Source: Terebella lapidaria (lineage: Eukaryota > Annelida > Polychaeta > Terebellida > Terebellidae). Taken from it: 64,000 bases of DNA. Shown here piece after piece: positions 11,985 to 22,630 of this stretch. The notes below the pieces were generated by a model. It was given only the letters and a program-made list of their open reading frames with translations, did not search any database and had not been told where the DNA came from. The stretch lies in contig OX424561.1 in assembly GCA_949152475.1 (NCBI GenBank), positions 27,708,481 through 27,772,480 of the forward strand, read 5' to 3'. Position 1 is the first letter of the stretch, and each line of letters starts with the position of its first letter. The position numbers and the translations under genes were made by a program.

Positions 11985-12805
11985 CAAGATTCGTGTCGCT
12001 GCCTGAAACGATGGCTTTTACGCAGTGTCGTTCTGAAATTATCACCAGGGAATGTGCCCGATGTTTGTTTTTATTGATATGACTATGTAATGAACAAAAT
12101 GAAAGCCCATGGCATTATTACCATAGTTTTTATTTAGATGCGAAAACCTGAGGGAAAAACAAGCATATTAAGCCTATTCGCTGCTTTCAGACAGAATGTC
12201 TGTCGTGAGCTACTGGAACATGCCTTCACGATTCACACAAAACAGGGCAAGCACTCGTCATCACCAGTGTGTTCGTTGTGTGTGATGATCAAGTGCACCG
12301 TGTATTTGTGTTGTCAGGTGAACGAGATATAGGGTAAAATGCATCGTTCCATGGTGAAACTATCGCTCAGCGGTCCAGCTGATGCATGTATTGATTTTTG
12401 AACAGCATGTTAGTAATGGGTTATGCTTCCTAGGCTCACTCATCCGTAAATCCCCACTCGACTCCAGCGTTGAAACATTCATGGTGCAACATTATCAATC
12501 TCAATCTCATTATCTCAGAATAAAACTAAACATTACCATTTCACCTATTCAGCTGATTATCATAAGGAAATCTATGTCAAGCGGAAAGAGTTAGCACTGG
12601 TTCTGGGGCTTGTCGTTATATTGCACTCATTCGAAAAAGACTGATTGTTGTTTGAGATAAGAATCAGCAATGCAATTTTCTAGATTCAACGATACATCAT
12701 ATTAAAAAAAACATTTTGTTGTAGTAGTAGCAATTACAGTGATGAAATTTTCATCAAAATCAATTTCTATCAGATATTTTGTCAAATTCGTTTGTCAAGT
12801 TGAGA
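11985..12805 (+). repeat. Direct duplication, copy 2 (without the insertion)
   Basis: Counterpart of 8485-9280 joined to 10004-10150. The junction near 12655 preserves the sequence expected before the 720-bp element entered copy 1. ORFs inside it are not conserved between the two copies, which argues against coding function. Confidence 0.75.
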
Positions 12806-12949
12806 ACACACACAAACAAAAAATTAGCCCTACCGGACAATGTTAGTTGAAGCACGACATATGAGATATGGCATTCAGATTAACCATTCGAGGTCATCGT
12901 TCTGGACTCCAAGTTGTGAATGTCACCATCAAGTGTGCAGCATATAACC

Positions 12950-13070
12950 TTGTATATGTTCAAAATACAAATATGTTCAAAATATGGACGGACGGACGTA
13001 CGGACGCCGGACGCCGGACGCAACGCCACGGCGATAGGTTATCGGACCATAGGTCCGGTAACCTAAAACT
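12950..13070. repeat. Dispersed repeat tail with terminal hairpin
   Basis: A GGACGGACG-type simple repeat leads into CGCAACGCCACGGCGATAGG and a hairpin with stem AGGTTATCGGACC/GGTCCGGTAACCT, then AAAA. The same tail recurs at 13660-13710, 17290-17345 and 60170-60245. The flanking body (13100-13640) also resembles the region upstream of the 60-kb copy (about 59870-60120). Confidence 0.7.
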
Positions 13071-13659
13071 GGCCCAAGGGCTAAGAAAGGATCCGGAGAA
13101 ATGTTTAGTGTTAAGGCCAAGGATGACTTTTGGGGCCAAATTTTTTGTATCCAACGATATCTTTCAAAATTCGATAGATTGTTGCTATCGAACTTAGCGA
13201 CCAAAATTTTAAATTTGAAGGAAATTGACCATTTGGTTTATGGAATATTATATTTTGGGATGACATGGGGAAATATAACCAGATCGTTGAACATTTTCTA
13301 GAACCCTTTTCAACGACGTGTTCAATCCACTGCTTGATCTTGAAAATAAATGTGGATATGTTGCTGGAGTCTTGTATGCCTTGTATTTCTTTCCGATTTG
13401 AATAATAAAATATGTTATCAGCTTTCATCAAATATATTATGAAGATCTAGTTCCACCTATATTGCACAAAGATCTATGTTGCACAATGAAATATTGAAAC
13501 TGTGACAGCCACCATTTTGAAAAAAATACGGGCATAATAAATATTAAAAAAAATCTCCCTCTTGAAATATTTTTAGGTATATTTGTGCAATCTTTCAGAT
13601 AGATTCGACCGTAAACGTCAAAGATAAAAATGTAGACAAACGAGGGCGACTACAGGCGC

Positions 13660-13710
13660 AACGCCACATCAATAGTTTATCGGACCAAAGGGTCGGTAAC
13701 CTAAAAAATT
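13660..13710. repeat. Dispersed repeat tail, second local copy
   Basis: Same CGCAACGCCA..ATAG tail and a diverged hairpin (TTATCGGACC, loop, GGGTCGGTAACC) followed by an A run. It lies about 640 bp after the previous copy, suggesting a full-length ~640-bp unit at about 13071-13710. Confidence 0.65.
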
Positions 13711-15079
13711 AGAAGTCCTTTCTGAATAGTCTTGAGGGTTTGGGGGGTGGGGGTGGGGTGGCAATAGACACTAGATATTGCTGTCGTATGACGACGACGT
13801 ACGATACACGATGACAATAACTCCCTGGGTTCTGCCTGATGAGCTACCATACCGGTTAGAATTCGTATATATTAAACCATATTTGCATTGTTCTCCCAGA
13901 CCTGTTTAAACGATACTGAGTAATCGCGATCGAGTAGCTGTCTGTATGATTTAGGTTATAGTTATCGACTGAGTGCGAGGTGTCAACATTATGTCAACAG
14001 TACATAGCGAGCCGCGAAGCGGCGAGGTTTATAATTTGACACGCACCAGCACGAAATCGATACCTGTTTTAGCTACTGGCTCTATTAATTATCAGAGCGC
14101 CACGCTCCAGTGATTTCTGTAGTGGTCGATAATATTATTATCAACCTTCCAACACTTCCCACAGGTTGATAACTTTATTATAGACATCTGCCCTTGACCA
14201 CGTTGAATATCCCCCTGCCTCGCGGTTTCTCTATTTCTTAATTACGTCATCAATTATACACTGCCTGCACATGTCGCCTGCATAATAACAAAAGTTAACA
14301 CAAGGCCATAGGCATATTGCACAATGAAATATTGAAACTGTGTCAGCGTTCCCATACAGATAATGTCACATCAATGCATGTCACAATACAATGCCGTTCA
14401 TAGGTTGAACAGACGAAAATTATTCATTTCAAGCGGATTGCCGTGAATAAAGGCCGCACTATAGGCATCATTCATATAACTGTTCTACGGGGCAAAACGT
14501 CATAGATTATGTTCATGAAGCAACATGTAATTTAATTTAGCCCGGCCTGCACATGTGAGTCATACACCTATACATACCTACCAGTAAGAGACAGTGTGTT
14601 TGTTATATGAAAGGCCCATGGGATGATTTCGTATTTCCGTGAGATTCTCTGTGTACTGGTCTGATTCAATGGGTAATGAGCCTGATTCTATGAGCAAATC
14701 ATTTTCTGTTTTCATGGGCAAATGAGCAGGTAAGCGGAAAGACACAATTCTTGATCAACAGCTAATTCCTCAACACATATTTACTCCTTAAAGCATTCCG
14801 AAATATGATTTATGTTCAACTCTTATGTGGTGTTTGCCGTTGTTCATATACTGTATGTGTCGCAAAAGAGTGGGACGGCAAGGCGGTAGAGCAGTTGGCC
14901 ATAACTAGACGCTTCCGGTCGCTTGGGTGCATCCACCCTTGCCCTATCATCCCTGTTGCCCAAAATATATTACTGATAAGTAAACCTAAAGCAAGAGCAA
15001 AAAACTATTATTAGAGAAATGTAAAATCTTAAGCCACAACTGTTTTTTTTTCACCAAAATAGAGTTATTGTTGCTTTGA
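13711..15079. other. No supported gene
   Basis: Contains a G-rich run (13740-13762), fragments of the dispersed repeat seen at 10.2-10.4 kb, and small hairpins such as the ATAATATTATTATCAACC / GGTTGATAACTTTATTAT pair near 14130-14180. No coding evidence. Confidence 0.4.
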
Positions 15080-15480
15080 TCTTTCATGGTTATTGAAGGT
15101 CGAATTCAAGGACACCACTGAAATCCCTGCATATGAAATTCCATTTCGACATGTTCGATAAAATAACGAAATTATAGACAGATCAAAATTTTCACCTCAA
15201 GTTATATTTCAACTCAGAATATTTGACAAATTTATCTCCAAATTTCAAGTAAAAATTGACCAAAACTGCATTTCAACATGAAGAAATTGGAGCCAGATCG
15301 AACTTTTCACTATAAATTTCAATCCATAATATGTGCCAAACATGGTTTCAAGTTGAAATTCGAAGTAAAAGTTGACCAAAACTGCATTTCAAGATGGAAA
15401 AAGTGGAGCAAACAAGCTAAAAAATTTTCGGCCCGAATATGTTCCAAATTAGGTTCGAATGTGAAATTCCAATTACCCGG
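15080..15480. repeat. ~120-bp imperfect tandem repeat
   Basis: Blocks such as TTGACCAAAACTGCATTTCAA recur near 15256 and 15373 with GGAGC(C/A)A and TTTCAAGT blocks around them. The ORF at 15278-15484 only translates this repeat. Confidence 0.6.
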
Positions 15481-15484
15481 TTGA

Positions 15485-16210
15485 CTTCAATAATAAATGT
15501 TTCTCATCTTGATTATTTTTATTGTGGTCAATAATGGACTTAACTGGCAAAAAATAATGTCAAAATCTCTACCGGATAAAACATTTACCTTGTTGAGCCC
15601 AATAATAAATATTTTTTGTCTTAACTATTTTTATTTTGGTCAAGAATAGACTTAACAAGTAAAAATAATTTAATATTTGGTTACACTCAGAAATCTCTAC
15701 TGGACAAAACATTCATCCTTGTTGAGCTCAATAATAAATGTTTCTCGTCTTAACTATTTTTATTAGGTCAACGATTGACATAACTAGCAAAAAATAATGT
15801 TAACTTATTTGGTTACAGCCATAAAATCTCTACTGGACAGAACCTTCACCTCGTTGAGCCCAATAATGAATATCTTTTGTCTTACCTATGATAAATATCT
15901 CTCCTCTTAGCTATTCATGTTAACTTATTCAGTTACAACTATGAAATTTTTACTGGACAGAAATATCACCTCGTTGAACCCAACAATACATATCTCTTGT
16001 CTTAACTATTTTTATTGTGGTCAATAATAGACTAAACGAGTAAAAATAATGTTAACTTATTCGGTTACAACCATGAAATCTGTACTGGACAAAACCTTTT
16101 CCTTGTTGAGATCAATAATAAATGCTTCTCATCTGAGCTATTTTTTGTGGTCAAACATAGACTTAACTAGTAAAACTAACGTTAATTATCCGATAATATT
16201 GTTCTGTATT
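15485..16210. repeat. ~130-bp tandem array, about six units
   Basis: Each unit has GTTGAGCCCAATAATAAAT, then CTTGTCTTAACTATTTTTATT, GGTCAATAATAGACTTAAC, AATGTTAACTTATTCGGTTAC and ATCTCTACTGGACAAAAC. Unit starts lie near 15485, 15595, 15721, 15855, 15973 and 16106. Copies are diverged. No coding potential. Confidence 0.85.
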
Positions 16211-17060
16211 CCCCCAAAAAACATCAGTTCTCCATTTTGAACAAGAATCCAGTGCCATTTGCTTTCATAGTATCGGGTATTGGAGTGATCACAGATGTGG
16301 AAGTGGGTATTTCAATGGTCGTAAAAAGTTAGTCTGTTAACTAATTGATATTTATTCGATCATTCTTAAAAATAGTAGGGTTCGTGTGATGATCTTTCTC
16401 ATCGAGCCTGTGCGATTTCATCAGTATTCCTCGAAAACTTTCACCTGTAGAGCAGGTTAATTTGAACACGGAATGTGTCGCCAATCGGCCAGTTTGGTTG
16501 CTATGACAACCAAAATCGATGATGTCGGGACGTGTCCCTCTGAAAAATTATCGTAATCTGATTAGGAATGCGACCTGTAGCGCGTTCACAAGACAGTGTT
16601 TGCAGCGGACGCGGCCGCGGCACAACGATCACAAATCCATAGTGTCTACCGACCTTCGTTCGGGGGATACAACTAATCACCAAATACAAAGCGTGCCCAG
16701 TTATCTAGCCTCAGCCTTTTAGTTGCGTAACGTTCCTAGTTACCCAGCTCACAAACTGGGGTTTTACAGCGTATGTGAAATAATAACATACATGTAAGAT
16801 GGATCGAATCCTCTTGTGTATTGGCTCTGAAGCCAAATGTTTACAAACATCAATATATTACCATCCTCGAGAGGTCCAACCACTTTTTGAGATTATTCAG
16901 GTGTTCTCAACACATGGTAACGTGGCCTCAGACCAAGAATGTTTCGTCAACCTGTGAGAAATACAAAGTGGCCGTCGTGTCCCAAAATAACCAGCGACTC
17001 AATGGCAACAAAACGAATACAACTCACATAGGCTCATATGAGGGATCCTATGTATAAAGC
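16211..17060. other. No supported gene
   Basis: A short GC-richer patch at 16560-16640 (GCGGACGCGGCCGCGGCAC) is bracketed by AT-rich sequence. A small perfect inverted repeat TTGGTTG/CAACCAA lies at 16495-16513. Nothing supports a gene. Confidence 0.35.
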
Positions 17061-17345
17061 TAGAGATAAACTACTGAACAAATTTGAGAAAACCTCAAAG
17101 TCCAAAATTGGTTATTTTTGTTGAAAAATTGAACGCCGTTTTGGAAATATTCTATAAATGAATGAATCAATTCAACATACACATTTTTAAATTATTCTTA
17201 CATGTAGGTATTGTTTTTCGAAATTTCACTGATTATTCCGCCATGAACTTTAAATAGGAATGTTGACAAACAGACCGACGATGGAAGGATAATAAACACA
17301 ACGTCATACCAATAGGTTATCAGACCATGGGTCCAGTAGCCTGAA
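17060..17345. repeat. Dispersed repeat copy with degenerate tail hairpin
   Basis: Contains the GAGAAAACCTCAAAGTCCAAAATTGG block found near 59990-60020 and ends with the CAATAGGTTATCAGACC..GGTCCAGTAGCC tail. It is the most diverged of the four copies in the window. Confidence 0.6.
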
Positions 17346-18094
17346 GATTGGTGTTTATGTCAATTCAATGTGGAATGTTTTATTGTAATGGTTATAAGCG
17401 ACCCAAAAAAGTGGCCGAATAGCTTACAATCACAAATACAGGTCCGACATGTCTAGGAATATTGACCTGTTACAGCCAATGTCTGAGACTCACTCTCCCA
17501 GGAGATAGAAATATGTGGATATTTCCCCCAGGAATATAGCCTGCACCCTGCACACGTGGGACAACTTTTCCCGTTACATTGGTCCTATTTTATAAGGATT
17601 ATGCATTAAACATTCCTTTCAACTGCATTGTCACAAAGCACAAGGTCACAGGCGCATCGCATCGAACGATAAAATATTGAAGCCCATCGGAGTCACATAA
17701 CGATAAAGTATGTCAACGTGTCTTTAGCAATACAATATCATACATGTACATGTATACACATGTCTTGCTTGTGACGATTACAGTTATGAGTTGAATGATC
17801 AAAGACTTAGTAGGTGGATTGCTGTGAATGAAAGTCCACAGTGTAGGTACCATTCAATCTAATACATGTTTCCCAATGCGAAATACCATATATAGATAAT
17901 CGAGTAAAAGTATAAAGAGTCTCAAAATTCGAAACTTCTAATCACATCCATAGTAAGCACTGCGTGAGCCTCCAAGTTTCACTTTGTAATGTGGTACAAC
18001 AATGCTGCGAAATCTTCCATCAGTGATGTTGATTGCTGTTTCACTTCATGACTAACGCATCCACAAGATGTTCATCTGTAGCATCCCGATCTTT
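17346..18094. other. 3' flank of the first DUF229 gene
   Basis: AT-rich, with fragments of the dispersed repeat seen at 10.3 and 14.3 kb (CATCGAACGATAAAATATTGAAGCCC near 17660). I see no clear AATAAA on the minus strand close to the stop. Confidence 0.35.
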
Positions 18095-20095
18095 CTATGT
18101 ACCAATTTGGACCTTGCAGTAGCAATACTGGCGCAAATGTGGATAACGCTGTGCTATACAGTGAGGCTGATTTCCATATTCATTAATTCTGCTGATGGCC
18201 GACACATCAACATGGAACTTCTCGTCTTTTTTCATTTTGTTATGTGAGATTGTGGTCTCAAAAACTGCGCCTCCCGGTTGTGTACTAAGCGTTATTTGAA
18301 AGTATTCTGTAGTCATATTCATTTTATCAGATAAATCAACGATTTGTCCATGATCACCTTTGCTCTGCTTGAATTTCAAGACGTTTTCATTGGGCTCAAA
18401 CGAAACTACATTATAAATTCTGCTCAGCCAGAGAACCTCACAACTATCGTTCCTGTACTCAAGCAGGTGATTGATGAAAACAACGATTTCCTCTGCTGCT
18501 TCCATCACAACTGGTTCCGAGACTGATCTGTTCTTCCAATCCAAACAAGTGCACCAATGAGGAGCCACACCTGCCTCTTGGCAAGTTCTATTTCCTGGAA
18601 TATACTTCAAGAGACTCTTACCTCGGCCTTCAGGCCGGCTGGGTCTCCCTGTGTTATTCAGGCGAAAGATGTCCATGAAGGTAGCATGTACATCAAATGG
18701 TGTCGTTAAAACTCGAACATTGCGTTTCAGATGTGCTATAGATAGTGGATATTGCCGCTTGAACCAATCGGGAAAGCGGAACGAGAAAAATGGCAGTCTT
18801 TCTTCATATTTCCCTTGCTGTTCTTGTCTGACAGAAGCATATCGCGGCCCATGATCAGCCATGAGGATTAACAGAGTGTTATCCAACCATCCAGAGGAGT
18901 TCAGATGCTGCAAAAACTCTAACAGGTCGTCATCGACTGCAGTTAGCTTGCTGAATTTTCCGTGGCTCAATTCAGAATGAAAAACAAAGCTGAACTTGCG
19001 AACATCAGTATAGGCTCCAAAGAAATGGTTGATCCACTCGAACATATTGATATGTCGAGGTTTTGAGCCAATACAGTAGATGTTGTGTTTTGAATAATAT
19101 TTCTGTTCAGCCCAAAGTTGAAATGGACGAAGGTAATGGTCCACAGGCTCCTTAGCAAAACCCCTCATCCTTAGATTAAAAGTACCTGCCTTCGCTCCAT
19201 CTTCACCCCACTGGGTCATGTATCCTAGTTTCTTCAGGTCTCGCCAGATCCACGGGTGGCCGTCAACATACGTTGCATTTTTAGCACCTCTCCGAGCCTC
19301 TGGCAACTCAGACTCTTTATGCCCAGTCAGGATTGGCAAGAGGGCGTGTGGTGTGCCGTCTCCAACAATATTGTATCCTTTCAGGACTATACCACCAAGA
19401 CTCGACACATAATACTCATAGGACTTCGGAAGGTTTCGTATCCAGTTCAGGCGAGACATGGAATCAAAGCCAAACATCAGAATATTCATACACGAGACAT
19501 CATGAGGACACTCGATTTTCTTCTGTTTATGGGCGTATTCCTCCCTACGAAGTATTGCAGAGTGTAAGTTCTTGTATTTCGTTCCATTCCTTGAATTACA
19601 CTCAACTTCAAAGAAATCCGATGGAATGAGATCACCATCTTTGATGACCCTTTTGGTTTTAGCCAGTCTGACCTCTGTATCTTGTATATAATCCAGTACC
19701 GAGCAAGAACAGTTCACGTACCCAAAGGATTCCACAGCTGATTTGTTAATGTGAAATGTTCCATTTGAGATGAATACCCAATCACGAGGTTTGGAGCATT
19801 GTATAGGATTATTGCGATGGAATAACTGTTTCATTTTCGGCTCCCATATATCGAGCCTGGGCCTCTTACATGTTACGACATCGTCAAACTCCAACGGATT
19901 TCCTGGGATTTTTATAGTGTCAGTGCCATCAACTTGTAGTGCTGTGTTGAGAAATCGCTGAGCGGCGACGAGCACCTGTTCACTATCGAAACTGTAAGAT
20001 TTAGGCACTCTTCCGATGGCAACATATAAGACTACAAGCACGGTGAAAACAGCCAGGAGAAATCTTCTGAAGAAGCGCATCCTGTGTAACTTCAT
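18095..20095 (-). CDS. DUF229 family protein (alkaline-phosphatase/sulfatase-like), copy 1
   Basis: A single open exon of 666 residues from the first ATG at 20095. An upstream TTG in the same frame is not needed, because the paralog also starts near this point. A basic N-terminus precedes a hydrophobic span at about residues 11-28 (LLAVFTVLVVLYVA), giving a type II signal anchor with a lumenal or extracellular catalytic part. The core has MNILMFGFDSMSRLNW (residues ~203-218), GDGTPHALLPILTGHKE (~245-261) and LILMADHGPRY (~409-419). These match the metal-binding Asp and nucleophile region, and the late Asp-His pair, of alkaline-phosphatase-superfamily enzymes. Several N-x-S/T sites suggest glycosylation. 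The substrate is unknown; DUF229 proteins are uncharacterised. A TTGGCAG acceptor-like site just upstream suggests a spliced 5' leader. Confidence 0.93.
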   Translation of the reverse strand: MKLHRMRFFRRFLLAVFTVLVVLYVAIGRVPKSYSFDSEQVLVAAQRFLNTALQVDGTDTIKIPGNPLEFDDVVTCKRPRLDIWEPKMKQLFHRNNPIQCSKPRDWVFISNGTFHINKSAVESFGYVNCSCSVLDYIQDTEVRLAKTKRVIKDGDLIPSDFFEVECNSRNGTKYKNLHSAILRREEYAHKQKKIECPHDVSCMNILMFGFDSMSRLNWIRNLPKSYEYYVSSLGGIVLKGYNIVGDGTPHALLPILTGHKESELPEARRGAKNATYVDGHPWIWRDLKKLGYMTQWGEDGAKAGTFNLRMRGFAKEPVDHYLRPFQLWAEQKYYSKHNIYCIGSKPRHINMFEWINHFFGAYTDVRKFSFVFHSELSHGKFSKLTAVDDDLLEFLQHLNSSGWLDNTLLILMADHGPRYASVRQEQQGKYEERLPFFSFRFPDWFKRQYPLSIAHLKRNVRVLTTPFDVHATFMDIFRLNNTGRPSRPEGRGKSLLKYIPGNRTCQEAGVAPHWCTCLDWKNRSVSEPVVMEAAEEIVVFINHLLEYRNDSCEVLWLSRIYNVVSFEPNENVLKFKQSKGDHGQIVDLSDKMNMTTEYFQITLSTQPGGAVFETTISHNKMKKDEKFHVDVSAISRINEYGNQPHCIAQRYPHLRQYCYCKVQIGT

Positions 20096-20227
20096 CTTAT
20101 GCAGTCGTGTCGAGAAAGCTGCCAAGATATAATATTACAAATAATGTATACATACCAGTATATTATGTAGATGTATATATATATATTGAATATTTTGAAT
20201 AATTATATCGAGAGCAATGAAAACGTG

Positions 20228-20301
20228 AATTCGATGGCCTGGAGCCATAAGAGCCCAATATGTATGACAATTGGGCTTTTACGGCTCCAGGTCATCGAAT
20301 T
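20228..20301. repeat. Near-perfect hairpin (fold-back)
   Basis: The arm AATTCGATGGCCTGGAGCC..AAGAGCCCAAT is mirrored by ATTGGGCTTTTACGGCTCCAGGTCATCGAATT with a short loop (about 30-bp arms, few mismatches). It lies upstream of the DUF229 coding exon, in what is probably its leader intron. Most likely a tiny MITE. Confidence 0.85.
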
Positions 20302-20404
20302 AAAATACAGATACTATTAACGTATAAAAAATTCAAGTTTCGTTGTCTTATTACATTGTATTTGTATGAGGTTTTGATCTGTAGTTTGTTAAGCTAGCAG
20401 ATGT

Positions 20405-20549
20405 ACTTACGAAAATTCCATGACATCAATATTGACAAAGTTTAAACCGAGAAGATAAAAATTTGACGCTCTCATCACTTACGAAAATTCCATGACATCA
20501 ATATTGACAAAGTTTAAACCGAGAAGATAAAAATTTGACGCTCTCATCA
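20405..20549 (-). repeat. 72-bp tandem duplication carrying a GTAAGT donor in each copy
   Basis: The unit beginning ACTTACGAAAATTCCATGAC occurs twice with period 72 and is virtually identical. On the minus strand each unit ends TGGAATTTTC followed by GTAAGT, an ideal 5' splice donor. This lies about 300 bp upstream of the acceptor preceding the DUF229 exon. It is therefore a candidate leader exon whose donor has been duplicated. No transcript evidence is available. Confidence 0.6.
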
Positions 20550-20559
20550 CGCTGACCTG

Positions 20560-21174
20560 GTTCAGTAACAACTCATGTATTGTTACTTTCTCTCAGCAAC
20601 AACTCATGTATTCTCTTGTCTTTGTTTGAAGCCTGTCTCGTCTCCCAGCATCCACGCCCATGTGGAAAGCATATCGATTCCAAATGCAACAATATTGCAC
20701 TTTTCTACACAATCTATGGTGTGTCTCGCCTTTACCCCCTCACACGCCGCCATCCGTCAGCCAGAGTCCTGGTTTTCCCAGGGATATTCTGCTAGCAGTG
20801 GCGTAAGCAATACACATAATTTACGCAACAAGGATCGATATTCTTGGATAAGCGAATGACGATTGAGTTGAAGATACACACTGAAAAAATTGCTTTATTC
20901 ACTGTCCATACCCCGATTAACGTACGATTACTATAACGTACGATACGATAATTGTAAAAAGTGGCAGAGGATTTTTTGCTTCGTACACATTCAGGACTGT
21001 TTGTTGTGAATTATCCAACAAATAAAGTCAAACCAACACGGATGATGAGTTTATGTTGTGAAGCATAATTATGGCCTTTTTTACCGCATAGGGCCTTTGA
21101 AGGTTATGGTCGTGATTACGGTAACGTAACTTTTGGTGTTTTTGCCGTGACATCAAATTCACCACAACCGAATA
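20560..21174. other. Upstream flank of DUF229 copy 1, no gene
   Basis: Short ORFs at 20575-20859 show nothing recognisable. The region could hold the promoter of the DUF229 gene, but I see no definite TATA/initiator arrangement. Repeats of CGTACGATTA/CGTACGATAC type lie near 20930. Confidence 0.3.
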
Positions 21175-21679
21175 GTTACCGTAATATGTAGTAGTTAAAG
21201 CCCGATGAGCGCTCCATTACCTACTGGTATTGGAGACCGAGGGCGAAGCTCGAGCTTTCTAATACCAATAGGTAATTGAGCCCGACAAGGGTTTTGACTA
21301 ATGAAAAGTCCACCACCACCCCAAAAATAATCCCCCGCACACAATCACTATAGCTCAAGATGTACGAGTTCACGGGTACCATAGTACCACAAAGCGTACA
21401 CTGCAAGACTATTTGGTGATATTTGAGCATCACAGAAATCTTAATGGCTAACGATATTGCGCTTCTTGTGTGTAGACTCAAAGCGTACAGCAATTAACAA
21501 AAGCGTACACCTGGAAAAAAAGCCTTCTTGTCGGCATTTTATGGTGAATATCCCAACACTTAGGCCTCAATTTACCCAAGAACCATAAATTCATTCAAAC
21601 TTCGGTTTTAATTATGACTGTCAATCAGAATTATTTGTAGAACTGGGGCAAAATGGTATTTTTCTAATGAAGAATTTCC

Positions 21680-21804
21680 GGCCCAAGTATCATACACTGC
21701 GCCTTCTTCTATTTTCAATAAGGATTAAAAAGGTGACAGACGGATTAAATGGCATGCATTCAGTGGACGAGTAGTATTAAGGCGCAGTGTATGATACTTG
21801 GGCC
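21680..21804. mobile_element. 125-bp MITE with perfect 26-bp inverted ends
   Basis: GGCCCAAGTATCATACACTG..CGCCTT at the left is exactly mirrored at the right. The short interior contains CAGACGGATTAAATGGCATG and CATTCAGTGGACGAGTAGTA. The second copy in unit 2 is at 25453-25577. Confidence 0.9.
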
Positions 21805-21923
21805 GAATTTCCTTGTTCAGAGACCCCATACCCACGCGGGACCAAATTATCTCTAGTACGTCTTTGCTTGTGACCACTACATAATAAGAAACGTGAATAC
21901 TTTAGCCAGAGAATCGCCCTAGT

Positions 21924-22052
21924 GGCCCATGTAGCGCAGCTTACTATTTTCTCCTAAATTCAATGAAGATTTGAAATGTGCCAGACGGATTAAATATAGT
22001 ATACATTCAGTGGGTGAGTAGTATTAACAGAGTAGGGTGCGCTACTTGGGCC
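21924..22052. mobile_element. 129-bp MITE, same family as the preceding one
   Basis: Ends GGCCCATGTAGCGCAGCTTACT and AGTAGGGTGCGCTACTTGGGCC form ~22-bp imperfect inverted repeats. The interior shares CAGACGGATTAAAT and ATTCAGTGG(A/G)(C/T)GAGTAGTATTAA with the neighbour, so the two are diverged members of one family. Unit 2 copy: 25697-25825. Confidence 0.85.
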
Positions 22053-22107
22053 GCACTGGTTTGGAAAAGGTATGATGCGTCTGTCAAGAGTAATCAGCCA
22101 ATACGTG

Positions 22108-22352
22108 AGTTCGGAAATGTTTTCAGGTCAGGTCAGTGGAATTGGGTCGGGGTCAAGCGGTATAAACATAGCCAAACCATGCTGTCACGCTACCATTGTC
22201 GAGTCACTGTCACCAACACATTACTCGATTTTCCCTGTACAATACTAAACTCTTTGAGTACTTCGAGTTCACCGCGACACTCACGTTTGAGCATGGTGTG
22301 TACGAACGTTTTGTTTATACCACTTGACCTGACCTAGAAACATTTCCGAACT
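22108..22352. mobile_element. 245-bp MITE with AGTTCGGAAATGTTT ends
   Basis: The left end AGTTCGGAAATGTTTTCAGG..TCAGGTCA is mirrored by TGACCTGACCTAGAAACATTTCCGAACT (about 27 bp, two mismatches). The interior contains CTCGAGTCACTG and AGTACTTCGAGTTCACCGCG, also partly self-complementary. The ORF at 21978-22337 runs across this and the neighbouring MITE and is not a gene. Unit 2 copy: about 25881-26125. Confidence 0.85.
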
Positions 22353-22502
22353 GGCTTATTCATGTCAGATTCACATATTCTCACTCACTTCTGTTAGTAG
22401 CACAAAGAATACAATTGAGCACACGGCAGGCAAATTTCACATAGCCTTGCAGTGTACGCTTTTTGGTACTATGGTACCCGTCATGACCCGTGGAGTTTCA
22501 TT

Positions 22503-22617
22503 TAAGGTGCGGTATGAGCACATTAGTGAGCTATGGTATATTTGAGTTGGTGCTAGGGGCTATCTAACCAATGAGGGGGGTTAGATCACCATGGTGAAAG
22601 TCGAATACCGCACCTTA
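22503..22617. mobile_element. 115-bp MITE with TAAGGTGCGGTAT ends
   Basis: TAAGGTGCGGTAT at the left and ATACCGCACCTTA at the right form perfect 13-bp inverted repeats. A nested GGTGCTAGGGGC and a GGTTAGATCACCATGGTG palindrome-like block lie inside. Unit 2 copy: 26276-26390. Confidence 0.85.
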
Positions 22618-22630
22618 CTCGGAGTTGTGA

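Larger units (their letters stand above)
21373..22480. mobile_element. Composite inverted-repeat element with 35-bp ends
   Basis: CGGGTACCATAGTACCACAA..GCGTACACTGCAAG at 21373-21407 is mirrored at 22446-22480 with about one mismatch. Three smaller MITEs are nested inside. The same element is present in unit 2 (about 25142-26253). GCGTACAC motifs also recur near 21498 and 23335. No transposase is visible. Confidence 0.65.

Noticed and set aside
14869..14950. tRNA gene on the plus strand
   Set aside because: GGCGGTAGAGCAGTTGG resembles an A box, but no B box or cloverleaf follows.
15485..16210. CRISPR-like array because of regular repeats
   Set aside because: Repeats are ~130 bp, diverged and without unique spacers, in a eukaryotic sequence. 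It is a satellite.
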